A stretch of DNA of 64,000 nucleotides from Myxococcales bacterium (GCA_030681895.1 JAUXRI010000287.1:1-64000); one strand, 5' to 3'; positions 52,276 through 63,329 are shown, counted from the first letter of the stretch. Program-made: numbers and translations. The notes: a model not told the origin generated them from the sequence alone.

Positions 52276-53445
52276 ATGACTCGACGAAGTTCGTCGTTGT
52301 ACCGCTCTGTCTGCACGAGCGTGTTGGCCCTCGGCCTGGCGCACGGAGTGAACGTCGCGCACGCCGCTGAAGGCGACCCGAAGCCGACGGAGGCGGGAGA
52401 CTTCTCGCTGCGCATCGAGCCCGGCATCTCGGTGCCGCTGACGGATCCACAAGCGCAGCGCTTCATGGTCGGCGGCTCGCAGACGGTGAAGGCCGCCTGG
52501 AACCTGAGCCGGTTCCTCGACCTCGGGCCCAGCGTCGGCTTCCTCGCGCTCCCGACTGCCGCGACGGGCGACAACCCGGGAACGGCGTGGCTGTTCGGCG
52601 CGAGCCTGCGGCTGAAGCGACCCCTCGACTATGCCGACAACGACACGCTCTTTGGGCTCTCACCGTGGATCGATGTCGACGCGTTGTACGCGCGCACCGG
52701 CTCACTCGATCGCCCGGCCTTCGACGTCGGCGCGGGTGTGTCGCTGGCGCTCGGCAAGGACCGCATCTTCAGGATCGGCCCGTTCGTGCGATTCCTTCAC
52801 CTGTTCTCGCTCGACCGCCCCGGCTTCGACAATCGCAGCGCCGAGATTCTCACCGTCGGCCTGAGCCTCGAGGTCGGCTCGCGCATTCAGCGTGAGGCGG
52901 TGGTGGTCGCTCCCGAGATTCGCACCATCAACACCAACACGAACACCAACACCGAAGTGATCTCGTGCCCCGACCGCGACAACGACACGATCCCCGACAC
53001 CATCGACGTCTGCCCTGACGTCGTGGGCCCGCTGGAGACCTCGGGCTGCCCTCCGTACAAGGCCGTCGTCGTCAAGCGCGACAAGCTCGAGCTGAAGCAG
53101 AAGATCCAGTTCGAGTGGAACCAGGCCGTGCTGCAGCCGAGCTCGTACCCCGCGCTCGATGAAATCGTTCAGGCGCTGAAGGACAACAAGAGCTTCCGCG
53201 TGCAGGTCGGCGGCTACGCGTCGTCCGAGGGCGACGACGACCGCAACCAGGATCTCTCGGAGAAGCGCGCCGAGGCGGTGCTCGACTACCTCGCCAACCA
53301 CGGCATCGCCCGCTCGCGGCTCACCTCGAAGGGCTTCTCCTCGTCGAACCCCAGGCAGACCAACGTCACAGAGAGCGGGCGCGAGGCCAACCGGCGCGTC
53401 GAGTTCATCCTCACCTTCATCATTCTTCCCGACGGGACCAAGTGA
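52276..53445 (+). CDS. OmpA-family barrel with TSP3-like calcium region
   Basis: 389 aa. Signal peptide to about 30 (AHA). Residues about 35-215 form a barrel-like beta region. A short Asn-Thr linker (NTNTNTNTE) is followed by a thrombospondin type-3 calcium motif (DRDNDTIPDTIDVCPD), and a C-terminal OmpA domain spans about 275-385 (GGYASSEGDDDRNQDLSEKR, REANRRVEF). It anchors the outer membrane to peptidoglycan. The next gene begins near its stop, so the three genes up to 55735 form one operon with ice-binding-like proteins. Confidence 0.9.
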   Translation: MTRRSSSLYRSVCTSVLALGLAHGVNVAHAAEGDPKPTEAGDFSLRIEPGISVPLTDPQAQRFMVGGSQTVKAAWNLSRFLDLGPSVGFLALPTAATGDNPGTAWLFGASLRLKRPLDYADNDTLFGLSPWIDVDALYARTGSLDRPAFDVGAGVSLALGKDRIFRIGPFVRFLHLFSLDRPGFDNRSAEILTVGLSLEVGSRIQREAVVVAPEIRTINTNTNTNTEVISCPDRDNDTIPDTIDVCPDVVGPLETSGCPPYKAVVVKRDKLELKQKIQFEWNQAVLQPSSYPALDEIVQALKDNKSFRVQVGGYASSEGDDDRNQDLSEKRAEAVLDYLANHGIARSRLTSKGFSSSNPRQTNVTESGREANRRVEFILTFIILPDGTK

Positions 53446-53450
53446 AACTC

Positions 53451-54905
53451 ATGAACATCCTCGAACGCGGTGCGCTGTTCTCGATGCTGGCCTTGCTGTC
53501 TGCGTGCGGACAGTCGCTGGTTGAGTTTGCCGATTCCGGCACGGCAGGCGGCAGAGCCGGCGGGAGCGCGGGTGGCCTGACCGCTGGTGGCAGAGCTGGC
53601 GGGAGCGCCGGCGGCAGCGCGGGTGGCATGAGCGCTGGTGGCACCGCAGGCGGCATGACGGCTGGCGGCACTGCGGGCGGCATGACGGCTGGTGGCACTG
53701 CGGGCGGCATGACGGCTGGTGGCACCGCGGGCGGCATGACGGCTGGTGGCACCGCAGGCGGCATGACGGCTGGTGGCTCCGCGGGCGGCATGACGGCTGG
53801 TGGCTCCGCAGGCGGCATGACGGCTGGTGGCACTGCCGGCGGCATGACGGCTGGCGGCACTGCGGGCGGCATGGTCGCCGGTGGCTCCGCAGGCGGCATG
53901 GCCATCGATGCGGGTATCGACGCCGGTGTCGACGCCGGTATCGACGCGGGTGTCTTCCTCGACGGAGGTTTCTTCGTCCTCTCGACCGTCCCCGGAAACC
54001 TGGCGATGAACGTGCCCATCACGACGCGGCCGACGGCCACGTTCACCCTGCCGGTCAATCCACTCACCATCACGCCGACGACCTTCACGCTGATGCGCGG
54101 ACTCAACCCCGTCCCCGGCGCGCTCCGAGCCGACGGTGGCATCACGGCGACCCTCGTCCCGAACGCGCTGCTCGCGTTGAACACCACCTACACGGCGACC
54201 ATCACCACCGGGGCCCTCAGCCTCGACGGGGGCCTCCCACTCGCGAATGACTACGTCTGGTCGTTCACCACGTCGGCGTGCGGCATTGCTCCGGTCGTCC
54301 TCGGGTCGGCCGCGAACTTCGCAGTGCTCGCCGGCTCGACCGTGACCAGCGTCGGACCGACCTCGGTCATTGGCGACCTGGGCGTCAGCCCCGGCACCGC
54401 GGTCACCGGCTTCCCGCCTGGCACCGTCGTCGGAGCGCAGCACTCGGGCACGCCGACCTCTGCGCAGGGCATCGCCGACCTGACCACCGCGTACAACGAA
54501 GCGGCTGGCCGCACGCTCTGTCCCGTCACCGTTTCGGGCAATCTCGGCGGGCAGACGCTGACGCCGGGGCTCTACAAGTCGACCTCGTCGCTCTCCATCT
54601 CGTCGGGAGACCTGACCCTCGACGCGCAGGGAGACTCGACCGCGGTGTTCATCTTCCAGATGGCCTCGACGCTCACCACGACGGCCGGCAGGCAGATCAT
54701 CCTCAGCGGCGGTGCGAAGGCGACCAACATCTTCTGGCAGGTCGGCACGTCGGCGACGCTCGGCACGACGACGGTCTTCAAGGGCACCATCATGGCTGAT
54801 CAATCCATCACGCTGAACACGGGCGCGACCCTCGAAGGCCGGGCGCTGGCTCGCATCGGCGGCGTCTCACTCGCGTCGAACTCCATCGTGGTGCCGACCC
54901 CGTGA
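53451..54905 (+). CDS. Ice-binding-like (DUF3494) lipoprotein with repeat linker and Ig-like domain
   Basis: 484 aa from the ATG at 53451; a GTG at 53442 overlaps the OmpA stop and is also possible. Lipobox LSAC. Residues about 27-150 are a Gly/Thr/Ala/Met repeat linker. Residues about 160-270 are a Big_5-like Ig domain. The C-terminal about 210 residues match DUF3494/ice-binding beta-helix proteins: ANFAVLAGSTVTSVG, VIGDLGVSPGT, GNLGGQTLTPGLYKS, FIFQMASTLTT, IFWQVGTSATLG. Such domains bind ice in polar microbes, but many are adhesins; the function here is open. Confidence 0.87.
   Translation: MNILERGALFSMLALLSACGQSLVEFADSGTAGGRAGGSAGGLTAGGRAGGSAGGSAGGMSAGGTAGGMTAGGTAGGMTAGGTAGGMTAGGTAGGMTAGGTAGGMTAGGSAGGMTAGGSAGGMTAGGTAGGMTAGGTAGGMVAGGSAGGMAIDAGIDAGVDAGIDAGVFLDGGFFVLSTVPGNLAMNVPITTRPTATFTLPVNPLTITPTTFTLMRGLNPVPGALRADGGITATLVPNALLALNTTYTATITTGALSLDGGLPLANDYVWSFTTSACGIAPVVLGSAANFAVLAGSTVTSVGPTSVIGDLGVSPGTAVTGFPPGTVVGAQHSGTPTSAQGIADLTTAYNEAAGRTLCPVTVSGNLGGQTLTPGLYKSTSSLSISSGDLTLDAQGDSTAVFIFQMASTLTTTAGRQIILSGGAKATNIFWQVGTSATLGTTTVFKGTIMADQSITLNTGATLEGRALARIGGVSLASNSIVVPTP
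53538..53902 (+). repeat. 27-bp coding repeat array (GGMTAGGTA units)
   Basis: About a dozen 27-bp units encode nine-residue repeats of the GGMTAGGTA type inside the lipoprotein. Copies differ mainly by Ser/Thr swaps and synonymous changes. Composition and design parallel the GGSAA array at positions 1-303, but the unit length differs. Confidence 0.85.
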
Positions 54906-54934
54906 GCCCCTCCCACCTCCAGGAACCATCACCA

Positions 54935-55735
54935 ATGACGCATCGCCTCGTGAAGCTCGCAGTGTCGTGCACCCTCCTCGCCGCGGCCGCCTGTGGTGGC
55001 CCGGTGGTGGGCGGTGATGCCGGTGTCGTCGTCGTCTCCGACGCCGGCGTGGTGATGAACCCGGGAACGCCAGCGCAGCCGGTGGCGCTCGGGGGAGCCG
55101 GCACCTTCGTCGTGCTCGCGAAGAGCGGCATCTCGACGGTGCCGCCCTCGGTCATCACGGGCGACCTCGGCGTGAGCCCCGCGGCCGCGTCCTTCGTGAC
55201 GGGCTTCTCGCTCACCGCCGACGCGACGAACGTGTTCGCGACCTCGGTGCAGGTGACCGGGAGGATCTACTCCTCTGATGACGCGCCGCCCACGCCTGCC
55301 AACCTGACGGCCGCCGTCTCCGACATGGAGCTGGCCTTCACCAACGCCGCCGGTCGCGCGGCTGGCGTCACCGAGCTCGGGGCCGGCAACCTCGGCACCC
55401 GCACCCTCGGGCCAGGCGTCTACAAGTGGGGCACGGGGCTGCTGCTCCCGACGACCGTCACGCTCACTGGCACGGCCACCGACGTGTGGATCTTCCAGAT
55501 TGCCCAGGACCTGACGATGAGCAGCGGCGCGAGAATCGTCCTCGCGGGTGGAGCGCTGCCGAAGAACGTCTTCTGGCAGGTCGCGGGCAAGGTCGACCTC
55601 GGCACCACCGCGCACCTCGAGGGTGTCGTGCTGTGCGAGACGGCGATTACGCTGCGCACCGGCGCTTCCATCAATGGCCGGCTGCTGGCGCAGACTGCGG
55701 TGAGCCTCGACGGGAACAGGGTCGTCCAGCCGTAA
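54935..55735 (+). CDS. Second ice-binding-like (DUF3494) lipoprotein
   Basis: 266 aa from the ATG at 54935, with AGGA upstream. Lipobox LAAAAC. After a short linker, residues about 50-265 repeat the DUF3494 landmarks: GTFVVLAKSGISTVP, VITGDLGVSP, GNLGTRTLGPGVYK, WIFQIAQDLTM, FWQVAGKVDLGTTAHLEG. It lacks the long repeat linker and Ig domain of its upstream paralogue. The pair probably came from a duplication and has since diverged well. Confidence 0.88.
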   Translation: MTHRLVKLAVSCTLLAAAACGGPVVGGDAGVVVVSDAGVVMNPGTPAQPVALGGAGTFVVLAKSGISTVPPSVITGDLGVSPAAASFVTGFSLTADATNVFATSVQVTGRIYSSDDAPPTPANLTAAVSDMELAFTNAAGRAAGVTELGAGNLGTRTLGPGVYKWGTGLLLPTTVTLTGTATDVWIFQIAQDLTMSSGARIVLAGGALPKNVFWQVAGKVDLGTTAHLEGVVLCETAITLRTGASINGRLLAQTAVSLDGNRVVQP

Positions 55736-55758
55736 GCCTCACGTGGGCTCGGGCGCCG

Positions 55759-57141
<1,383 letters not shown>

Positions 57142-57292
57142 GTCAGAGCCCGTAGAACACGAGACTGTGCGGCTTTGCCACACTGAGACGCGTTGGTGGC
57201 CCCTGAGGGCCTGTATTGCGTGTGCCGCGAGGTGGCACAGCCCGTGAAACGGGTGGGTTCGTCGTTTTCCACTCTTTTCAAAGGCCCCCGCC
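57142..57292. promoter_or_regulatory. Shared control region of two divergent enhancer-binding proteins
   Basis: Two inverted repeats lie here: GGCCC CTGA GGGCC (57198-57211) and TGTGCC then GGCACA (57221-57239) across seven bases. Dyad elements of this kind are typical binding sites for enhancer-binding proteins. A TGGCAC at 57233-57238 hints at a -24 element, but no good -12 GC follows at the right spacing, so I do not call a sigma-54 promoter. Confidence 0.35.
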
Positions 57293-58360
57293 ATGTCAGT
57301 CACCGCAGCGCCGACCACCGAGTCCCTGCTCAGTCGTAGTCCCGCGATGAAAGAGGTGGCTGCGCTCGCCCGGCGGCTCTCGAACGTCGACTCGACCGTG
57401 TTGATCACGGGCGAGAGCGGCAGCGGCAAGGAGCGCATCGCGAAGTTTCTCCATGACGAATCCGCGCGTGCGGCCGGCCCCTTCATCGCCATCAACTGCG
57501 GAGCGTTGACCGAGACGTTGCTGGAGTCAGAGCTGTTCGGCCACGCGAAGGGCGCCTTCACGGGCGCCGCGCAGGACCGGCCGGGCCTCTTCGAAGCGGC
57601 CACCGGCGGCTCGTTGTTGCTGGACGAGGTGGGCGAGGTGTCGCCGGCCATGCAGGTGAAGCTCCTTCGTGCGCTGCAGGCCCGAGAGGTTCGGCGCGTC
57701 GGCGAGAACAAGAGCCGCACGTTCGACGTGCGCCTCATCGCGGCGACCAACCGCAACCTGGCGCAGGCGGTGGCAGAAGGAACGTTCCGGCAAGACCTGT
57801 ACTACCGCCTCAAGGTCATCGAGCTGCGGGTGCCGGCGCTGCGAGAACGCCGGGAAGACGTGCTGCCGCTCGCGAGGTTGCTGCTGAGCGCGGCGGCCGA
57901 GCGCATGGGCCGCCCCGTCATCGGCTTCACGCCAGCCGTCGCCGAGGTGTTGATGCGGTACGAATGGCCGGGCAACGTGCGAGAGCTCGAGAGCGCGATG
58001 GAGCGCGGCGTCGCGCTGGCGCGGGGCCAGGAGATTCAGCTCGAGGACCTGCCCGCCGACGTGTGCGGCCCGGTGGCGAGGCTGCCCGCGAGCAGGCCAG
58101 CGGCGGGCCGGAGTCTGGCGGACATCGAGCGCGAGTACATCATCGCGACGCTCGAGCAGAACGGCGGGAATCAGACGCGGACGGCGCACGTGCTGCAGAT
58201 CGGCATCGCGACGCTGTACCGCAAGCTCCGGAGCTACGGCCTGATTGCGCGGCCTCGTGGAGGCCCGCAGGCCGAGCCGCTCAGCCTCGTGGGAGCACCC
58301 AGGCGCGTGTCGCGGCCTGAGGTCGAGCCGACGTCGTCGAACGAAGCGCGCGGCGGCTGA
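57293..58360 (+). CDS. Sigma-54 enhancer-binding protein without sensory domain
   Basis: 355 aa. It starts almost directly with the AAA+ domain (about 10-245): Walker A GESGSGKE, intact GAFTGA, Walker B LLLDEVGE. A Fis-type HTH lies near 285-320 (NGGNQTRTAHVLQIGIATLYR). There is no receiver, GAF or PAS domain. After the HTH an unusual 35-residue tail rich in P, R and S follows. Such PspF-like proteins are controlled by a partner protein. It is divergent from the NtrC-type gene and may be its regulatory opposite, as its own contact motif is normal. Confidence 0.9.
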   Translation: MSVTAAPTTESLLSRSPAMKEVAALARRLSNVDSTVLITGESGSGKERIAKFLHDESARAAGPFIAINCGALTETLLESELFGHAKGAFTGAAQDRPGLFEAATGGSLLLDEVGEVSPAMQVKLLRALQAREVRRVGENKSRTFDVRLIAATNRNLAQAVAEGTFRQDLYYRLKVIELRVPALRERREDVLPLARLLLSAAAERMGRPVIGFTPAVAEVLMRYEWPGNVRELESAMERGVALARGQEIQLEDLPADVCGPVARLPASRPAAGRSLADIEREYIIATLEQNGGNQTRTAHVLQIGIATLYRKLRSYGLIARPRGGPQAEPLSLVGAPRRVSRPEVEPTSSNEARGG

Positions 58361-58412
58361 GCGAGCACGTTCGCCGAGCACGCATGCCGCCCTCGCCATC
58401 GGCTCGCGTTGA

Positions 58413-59483
58413 TCAGCCCTTCAGCGGCAACGCGAACGAGACGGTGGCGCCGCCCTCCGCGCCATTCGACGCCCAGATGCGCCCGCCGTGGCCCTGCACG
58501 ATGCACCGCGAGATGTACAAGCCCAGGCCGACGCCGCGCCGGTCGCCGGAGCGCACCTGCAGGTAGCGGTCGAAGATGGCCTCGAGCTTGTCGGCTGGAA
58601 TACCCGGGCCGGTGTCGCTGACCGAGAAGCGCAGCTCGCGGTCGACGGCCTCGACGCGCACCTCCACCGTGCCGTTGCGCGGGGTGAACTTCAGCGCGTT
58701 GCTGAGCAGGTTGATCAACACCTGCAGAAGGCGCGCAGGGTCGAACGTCGCGACGGTCGGCGGCGGCACCAGCGTGGTGACGAGCGTGACGCCGCGCGCG
58801 GCGGCCTGTGCCTGGAACATCTCGACGGCCTCGTGCACCACGGGCGACGCCGACTGCTCGCGGCGCGCGACGGCCAGCGTGCCCGCGTGAATGCTGGCCA
58901 CGTCGACGAGGTCACCGATGAGCCGGTTCATTCGCGCGCCAGAGCGTTGAATGCGCTGCGCGTCGCTGATGACCTTCGTGTTGTGCCCCTCGCGCGCGGC
59001 CTCTTTCGCGATGAGCCCCGCGAAGCCCAGCACCGTGTTCAAGAGGTTGCGCAGGTCGTGGCTGACGATGGCGAGGAACTCGTCGCGCGTCGCCAGCGCG
59101 TCGTCGGCGCGTTCGCGCTCCTGCACCAGGTCTTTGTCGGTGACGCTGCGCTCGGTCGCGAGCTGGACGACCTGCTCGCTGCGCTCCTCGCGCACGACGT
59201 CATCGGCGGCCGCGCGCTCGTGCTCGAGCACCTGGTCGGCCTTCGCGCGCGCGCGCAGCAGCGGCAACGGCGTCTGCTCTCCGTGGGAGTCATCGACCTT
59301 GGCCCGGGCCGCCGCGAGCACCGCGTCGGCGCGTTGACGCGCCAGCGTGACGACCGAGTCCGCCACCTCCTCGAAGTCCTCGAGGCTCTCGACGATGGCG
59401 AGGTCGGCCTTCTCGCGCTCCGCCCGCAAGCTCTCGTCGGTCTGCTGGCGCTCGGTGCTGGCGGGTTGGTCGGGAGTCGTCAT
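58413..59483 (-). CDS. Soluble coiled-coil histidine kinase
   Basis: 356 aa. No membrane helix. Residues 1-130 are a highly charged coiled coil (RAEREKADLAIVESLEDF-type heptads). The HisKA box is FLAIVSHDLRN (H142), and the HATPase domain shows NLLSNALKF (N-box), SDTGPGIP (G1) and GVGLGLYIS (G2). A nearby receiver partner is the NtrC-type regulator at 55759-57141, separated by the orphan enhancer-binding protein. Input is probably through protein contact with the coiled coil. Confidence 0.9.
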   Translation of the reverse strand: MTTPDQPASTERQQTDESLRAEREKADLAIVESLEDFEEVADSVVTLARQRADAVLAAARAKVDDSHGEQTPLPLLRARAKADQVLEHERAAADDVVREERSEQVVQLATERSVTDKDLVQERERADDALATRDEFLAIVSHDLRNLLNTVLGFAGLIAKEAAREGHNTKVISDAQRIQRSGARMNRLIGDLVDVASIHAGTLAVARREQSASPVVHEAVEMFQAQAAARGVTLVTTLVPPPTVATFDPARLLQVLINLLSNALKFTPRNGTVEVRVEAVDRELRFSVSDTGPGIPADKLEAIFDRYLQVRSGDRRGVGLGLYISRCIVQGHGGRIWASNGAEGGATVSFALPLKG

Positions 59484-59667
59484 CGGCTCTGGCGCGTAGC
59501 ACGTGCGGCCCCGGGTGACGGGCAAGATGGACGCAGGGCCCAACGGCGTCGAGGGGCGAGGGCGGCTCGGCGTGTCTCGGGAGTGCTGACAGCGACGAAT
59601 CCCCACTCGAGTGGCGTCTCCCGAAAGGACCCTTCCGTCGCGGCCTCGGTGACGACTGATCAGCGCG

Positions 59668-60099
59668 TCATGGATCCCCAGCTGCCGGCCCGACGACGAC
59701 CTTCGGGAAGCCAGCGCCGATGCACACGTCGGCGACGGCAACGAGCAGCTCCACCTGCACGTCGTCGTCCACCTGGAGCTCGATGCTCTTCAGCTCGGGA
59801 AAGGCCTGCCGGACCCGCGCGAGCTCTTGTCGCAGTGGCCAGAGGTCGGGCCGGTGGCGGCGGTCGAAGGTCAGGCCGAACCGCACGAGCGGCGCGTCCT
59901 CGAGACGAAGCGCCACGACGGTGGGAGAGAAGCCAAGCTTCAACTCGATGGGGTGAGGGTCCTCGCAGACGGCTCCGCAGCCCGAGCCCTGCAGGTGGAG
60001 CCCCTGAATGCTGGCGGGCGGGAAGCCGGGCAGCAGCGCCATCACGAAGACGCCGAGGAGGTCAGCCAGCGGGCTGAGATGAAGCGAGGGGCGCGGCAC
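59668..60099 (-). CDS. ExbD/TolR-like protein
   Basis: 143 aa from a GTG. A short cytosolic N-terminus leads to one membrane helix with an Asp near its start (LADLLGVFVMALL), as in ExbD and TolR. A periplasmic domain follows that ends with a strand-helix-strand (SIELQVDDDVQVELLVAVADV, cut here) typical of ExbD. There is no ExbB partner adjacent. Cysteines at about residues 41 and 45 are unusual. Probably a proton-motive-force-coupled motor component acting with an ExbB encoded elsewhere. Confidence 0.65.
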   Translation of the reverse strand: MPRPSLHLSPLADLLGVFVMALLPGFPPASIQGLHLQGSGCGAVCEDPHPIELKLGFSPTVVALRLEDAPLVRFGLTFDRRHRPDLWPLRQELARVRQAFPELKSIELQVDDDVQVELLVAVADVCIGAGFPKVVVGPAAGDP

Positions 60100-60195
60100 G
60101 TCGACGAGACACCCGCGTTGCGCTTCGGTTCCGCGCTCGAGCGTTCCCGTCGAAGTGCGAGCGTCGCGAGCGCCTTCCAGCGCGTGAGTGCCTTA

Positions 60196-60396
60196 CAGAG
60201 CGCTCGTCTGCGCAGGTGCGCCTGTCAGCGCAACGAGAGGAACGAACGGCTTCGCGAACACCTTGTTCTGCGCGTACGCGAACAGCGCAGGCCAGAGCGC
60301 AATGGCCCAGTTGAAAACGACCAGCGGCGTAGAGCCGCGAGGTTGGCGGGTGGCCTCGCTCGGCAGGTGAACCAGACCAGGTCGGCGACGATTGCT
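60196..60396 (-). pseudogene. Open membrane-protein-like fragment without a start codon
   Basis: Between stops at 60399-60397 and 60195-60193 the minus strand has 67 open codons and no ATG, GTG or TTG. The last 45 residues look like real protein (FNWAIALWPALFAYAQNK, then VFAKPFVPLVAL), with a membrane helix and few rare codons. The rest of the 396-base gap (60100-60495) before argG shows no gene. I read it as a decayed gene end, at low confidence. Confidence 0.3.
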
Positions 60397-60495
60397 TCAG
60401 CAGGTGCACCTTCAGCGCGGCGGCGTTTGAGGAGTTCGGCGGCCGCGCGAATCGGCTTGCAGCGCGCAGCCCAACGCCACTAGTCGCTTCCCACC

Positions 60496-61830
60496 ATGAG
60501 CCGCATCTACCGCCAGCTTCCGTCTGCAGGGACCCGCATCGGCCTCGCCTTCTCCGGAGGCCTCGACACGCGCGCCGCCGTCGCGTGGATGACGAAGAAG
60601 GGCCTCGACGTCTACGCGTACACCGCCGACCTCGCGCAGCCCGACGAGAAGAACACCTCTGACATTCCGCCCATCGCGACGAAGCACGGCGCGAAGGCGG
60701 CCCGCCTCATCGACTGCCGCGCCTCGCTCGCCCACGAAGGCCTCACCGCGATTCAGTGCGGCGCGTTCCACCTCTCGGTCGGCGGCCGCAAGTACTTCAA
60801 CACCACGCCGTTGGGCCGCGCCGTCACCGCCACCGCCATCGTGCGCGCGATGAAGCAGGACGGCGTGCACGTGTTCGGAGACGGGTCGACCCACCGCGGC
60901 AACGACATTCAGCGCTTCTACCGGTACGGCATCCTCGTCGACCCCGACCTGCGCATCTACAAGCCGTGGCTCGACCAGCAGTTCGTCAACGAGCTCGGCG
61001 GCCGCACCGAGATGTCGAAGTTCCTCGAGGCCGAAGGCCTGCCGTACTCGATGAGCACCGAGAAGGCGTACTCCACCGACTCGAACATGCTCGGGGCCAC
61101 CCACGAGGCGAAGGCGCTCGAGCACCTCGACAGCTCGATGCACCTCGTGCAGCCCATCATGGGCGTGGCGCACTGGAAGCCCGAGACGCGCGTCGACGCC
61201 GAGACCGTCACCGTCACGTGGGAGATGGGCGTGCCCGTCGCCATCAACGGCAAGCGGCAGCCCGACCTCGTGAAGCTCTTCCTCGAGGCCAACGCCATCG
61301 GCGGCCGTCACGGCTTCGGCATGTCTGATCAGATCGAGAACCGCGTCATCGACGCCAAGAGCCGCGGCATCTACGAGGCGCCCGCGATGGCGCTGCTGCA
61401 CCTGACCTACGAGCGCCTGCTGTCGTCGGTGCACAACGAGAACACGACGGACCTGTACCTGACGCTCGGCCGCCGCCTCGGCCGGCTGCTCTACGAAGGC
61501 AAGTGGTTCGACCCCGAGGCGATGATGCTGAAGGAGTCGCTGTCACGCTGGGTCGGCACCGCCATCACCGGAGAGGTGAAGCTCGAGCTGCGGCGCGGCG
61601 ACGACTACACGATTCTCTCCACCAACGCGGCGCAGTCGGCCTACGCGCCCGAGAAGCTGTCGATGGAGAAGACGGTCGGCGCCTTCACGCCGGAAGACCG
61701 CATCGGCGCGCTCGAGCTGCAGAACCTGTCGGTGGGTGACAACCGCGCGCTGCTGCTCCACTACGCGCAGACGCTGGCCCTGCCGACCGGCTCGAAGGAC
61801 GAGCTGAAAGAGCTCATCGGCGGCGACTGA
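60496..61830 (+). CDS. argG: Argininosuccinate synthase
   Basis: 444 aa, the length of the longer (E. coli-type) ArgG class. ATP pyrophosphatase P-loop AFSGGLDT at residues 18-25; EKAYSTDSN and [13 protein letters not shown] further on are the family signatures for citrulline and aspartate binding. It joins citrulline and aspartate with ATP use, the next to last step of arginine synthesis. No other arg gene is adjacent. ATG start without a strong SD. Confidence 0.97.
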   Translation: MSRIYRQLPSAGTRIGLAFSGGLDTRAAVAWMTKKGLDVYAYTADLAQPDEKNTSDIPPIATKHGAKAARLIDCRASLAHEGLTAIQCGAFHLSVGGRKYFNTTPLGRAVTATAIVRAMKQDGVHVFGDGSTHRGNDIQRFYRYGILVDPDLRIYKPWLDQQFVNELGGRTEMSKFLEAEGLPYSMSTEKAYSTDSNMLGATHEAKALEHLDSSMHLVQPIMGVAHWKPETRVDAETVTVTWEMGVPVAINGKRQPDLVKLFLEANAIGGRHGFGMSDQIENRVIDAKSRGIYEAPAMALLHLTYERLLSSVHNENTTDLYLTLGRRLGRLLYEGKWFDPEAMMLKESLSRWVGTAITGEVKLELRRGDDYTILSTNAAQSAYAPEKLSMEKTVGAFTPEDRIGALELQNLSVGDNRALLLHYAQTLALPTGSKDELKELIGGD

Positions 61831-61907
61831 GCTCGCGGTCCGCGCGACGCACCTGCACCGCGGCATGGGCGCTGGCGAACCCCAGCAGGGGGTGGTTGGG
61901 TCGCCAC

Positions 61908-63314
61908 ATGCGCCTGCTGATCGCCGCAGCTCTCCTCACCTCGCACCTGGGCTTCGCCGCCACCGTCGATGACGTGCTCGCAGCCGCAGAGCGCGTCGCC
62001 GCAGCGTCTCCGACCGGCACCATCGACGACCCCCTCACGAGACACCTGCGCACCCTCGAGAAGAAGCTCGGCGTCACGCTGCCCATCGACCCCGCCGCCG
62101 TTCGGAAAGGCGAGCCGAAGGCGGGCTCGGCGAGATGGGGCAACGCTTCGTTCTCTGATCAGGGCCCGCGGCGGCCGCACCTCATCGGCGGAACGCTCGC
62201 CCTGCCCCGCTCCGGAGCGCTGGCTGGCGTCGGCGGCAGCCTCGTCGTGGTGCACGGCAACGTCAGCCTCGGCTTCGTGGTGGACAGCATCGTCATCGCA
62301 ACCGGAGACGTCAGCATCGCGAACCTCACCAACAGCGTCGTCGTCGCTGGAGGCCACGCGTCCATCTCGCACCTCGACGGCAGCGCCGTGCTCGCCCAAC
62401 GAATCGAGAACTCATCGCTTCAGCAGAAGGCCTCGAAGCTGCCGTGCGTGCTCGGTGCGTCGGTTGGCGTTCGGCTGCAGTGGCTGGGGGCGTCTTGCAC
62501 GCTGCTCAACACGCCGGCCTGGTGGGTGCGTGGCGCGAGCGAGGGAATGACGTTGACGGCGAAAGCCGACCCCTCGGTGAGCACGGCCCGGCCCTTCGAG
62601 ACCTCGAAGACGCTCCTGACCGCGGCCCCGGCGTGTCGCGCGGCGCTGGCCCAGGGCGCGAAGGCCGGCGACGTCTCGGTCGGAGTCACCTCGGTGCCGT
62701 GGCGCGCCCAGCGCGGCGCCGTGCCCGCGGACCTCGAGTCCACCCGCGTGCTCGACGTCTACGACTCGGCGATTGCCCTCGAGCGCGGCGGCGCGGTGAG
62801 CCTCGTGAAGGCCGCTCCATCGCCGGCCGACGCACCGGCGTTGCGCCAGGCAGAGCTGCTCGAGCTCGGCGGTGAGTTCGAGCTCCACGGCATCGGCTTC
62901 TCGCAGCCTGGGCAGCTCGAGCCGACTCAGGTGAAAGTCATGGGCGCGAAGCCCATCGTGCTGGTGCTGGCGTCGGGCGAGGGCGCGCGCTGGCAGGTCG
63001 ACGTCGAGCCAGAGGCGACGCTGCGCGCGGTGGTGCTCCTCGGCGGAGCGGGCCAGCAACTGCGCTTCGGAAAGACGAGCGCGCCAGTCGTCCTGGACCT
63101 CAACGGGTGGCCCTGCGTCCAGGGGAAGGCCGGGACCCGATGGGACCCACTCGAGGGACAGGCGGAGGAGCCGAAGGTCATCGCCACGGTGCTCTCGTTG
63201 CTGGGCCGCCGCCCGCCGCTCGCGTTCACCTCGGTGCAACGGGGCACGAAGGCCGTGACCGGCAGCATGGGCGAGCCGTCGTACGTCGTGGGAGCGCCGC
63301 CGCCAAAGCCGTGA
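61908..63314 (+). CDS. Secreted beta-repeat protein of unknown function
   Basis: 468 aa from the ATG at 61908, which begins a signal peptide (LLIAAALLTSHLGFA). After a helical segment (about 20-65), a run of short strands (GNVSLGFVVDSIVIATGD and VSIANLTNSVVVAGG) reads like a right-handed beta-helix with about 20-residue rungs. The second half is mixed with four cysteines. Possibly a polymer-forming or surface protein; the family is not recognised. Follows argG by 77 bases. Confidence 0.65.
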   Translation: MRLLIAAALLTSHLGFAATVDDVLAAAERVAAASPTGTIDDPLTRHLRTLEKKLGVTLPIDPAAVRKGEPKAGSARWGNASFSDQGPRRPHLIGGTLALPRSGALAGVGGSLVVVHGNVSLGFVVDSIVIATGDVSIANLTNSVVVAGGHASISHLDGSAVLAQRIENSSLQQKASKLPCVLGASVGVRLQWLGASCTLLNTPAWWVRGASEGMTLTAKADPSVSTARPFETSKTLLTAAPACRAALAQGAKAGDVSVGVTSVPWRAQRGAVPADLESTRVLDVYDSAIALERGGAVSLVKAAPSPADAPALRQAELLELGGEFELHGIGFSQPGQLEPTQVKVMGAKPIVLVLASGEGARWQVDVEPEATLRAVVLLGGAGQQLRFGKTSAPVVLDLNGWPCVQGKAGTRWDPLEGQAEEPKVIATVLSLLGRRPPLAFTSVQRGTKAVTGSMGEPSYVVGAPPPKP

Positions 63315-63329
63315 GCCCGGCGCCTGTCG

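Noticed and set aside
53420-54187. Minus-strand frame with a long Pro-rich repeat
   Set aside because: It mirrors the GGMTAGGTA coding repeat of the lipoprotein on the plus strand; the forward frame has a lipobox and known domains.
57233-57252. Possible sigma-54 promoter (TGGCAC element)
   Set aside because: The -12 position lacks GC at the required spacing.
60188-60370. Plus-strand 60-codon frame before argG
   Set aside because: Composition and codon use do not fit the neighbours and there is no SD; the opposite strand shows the more protein-like reading.
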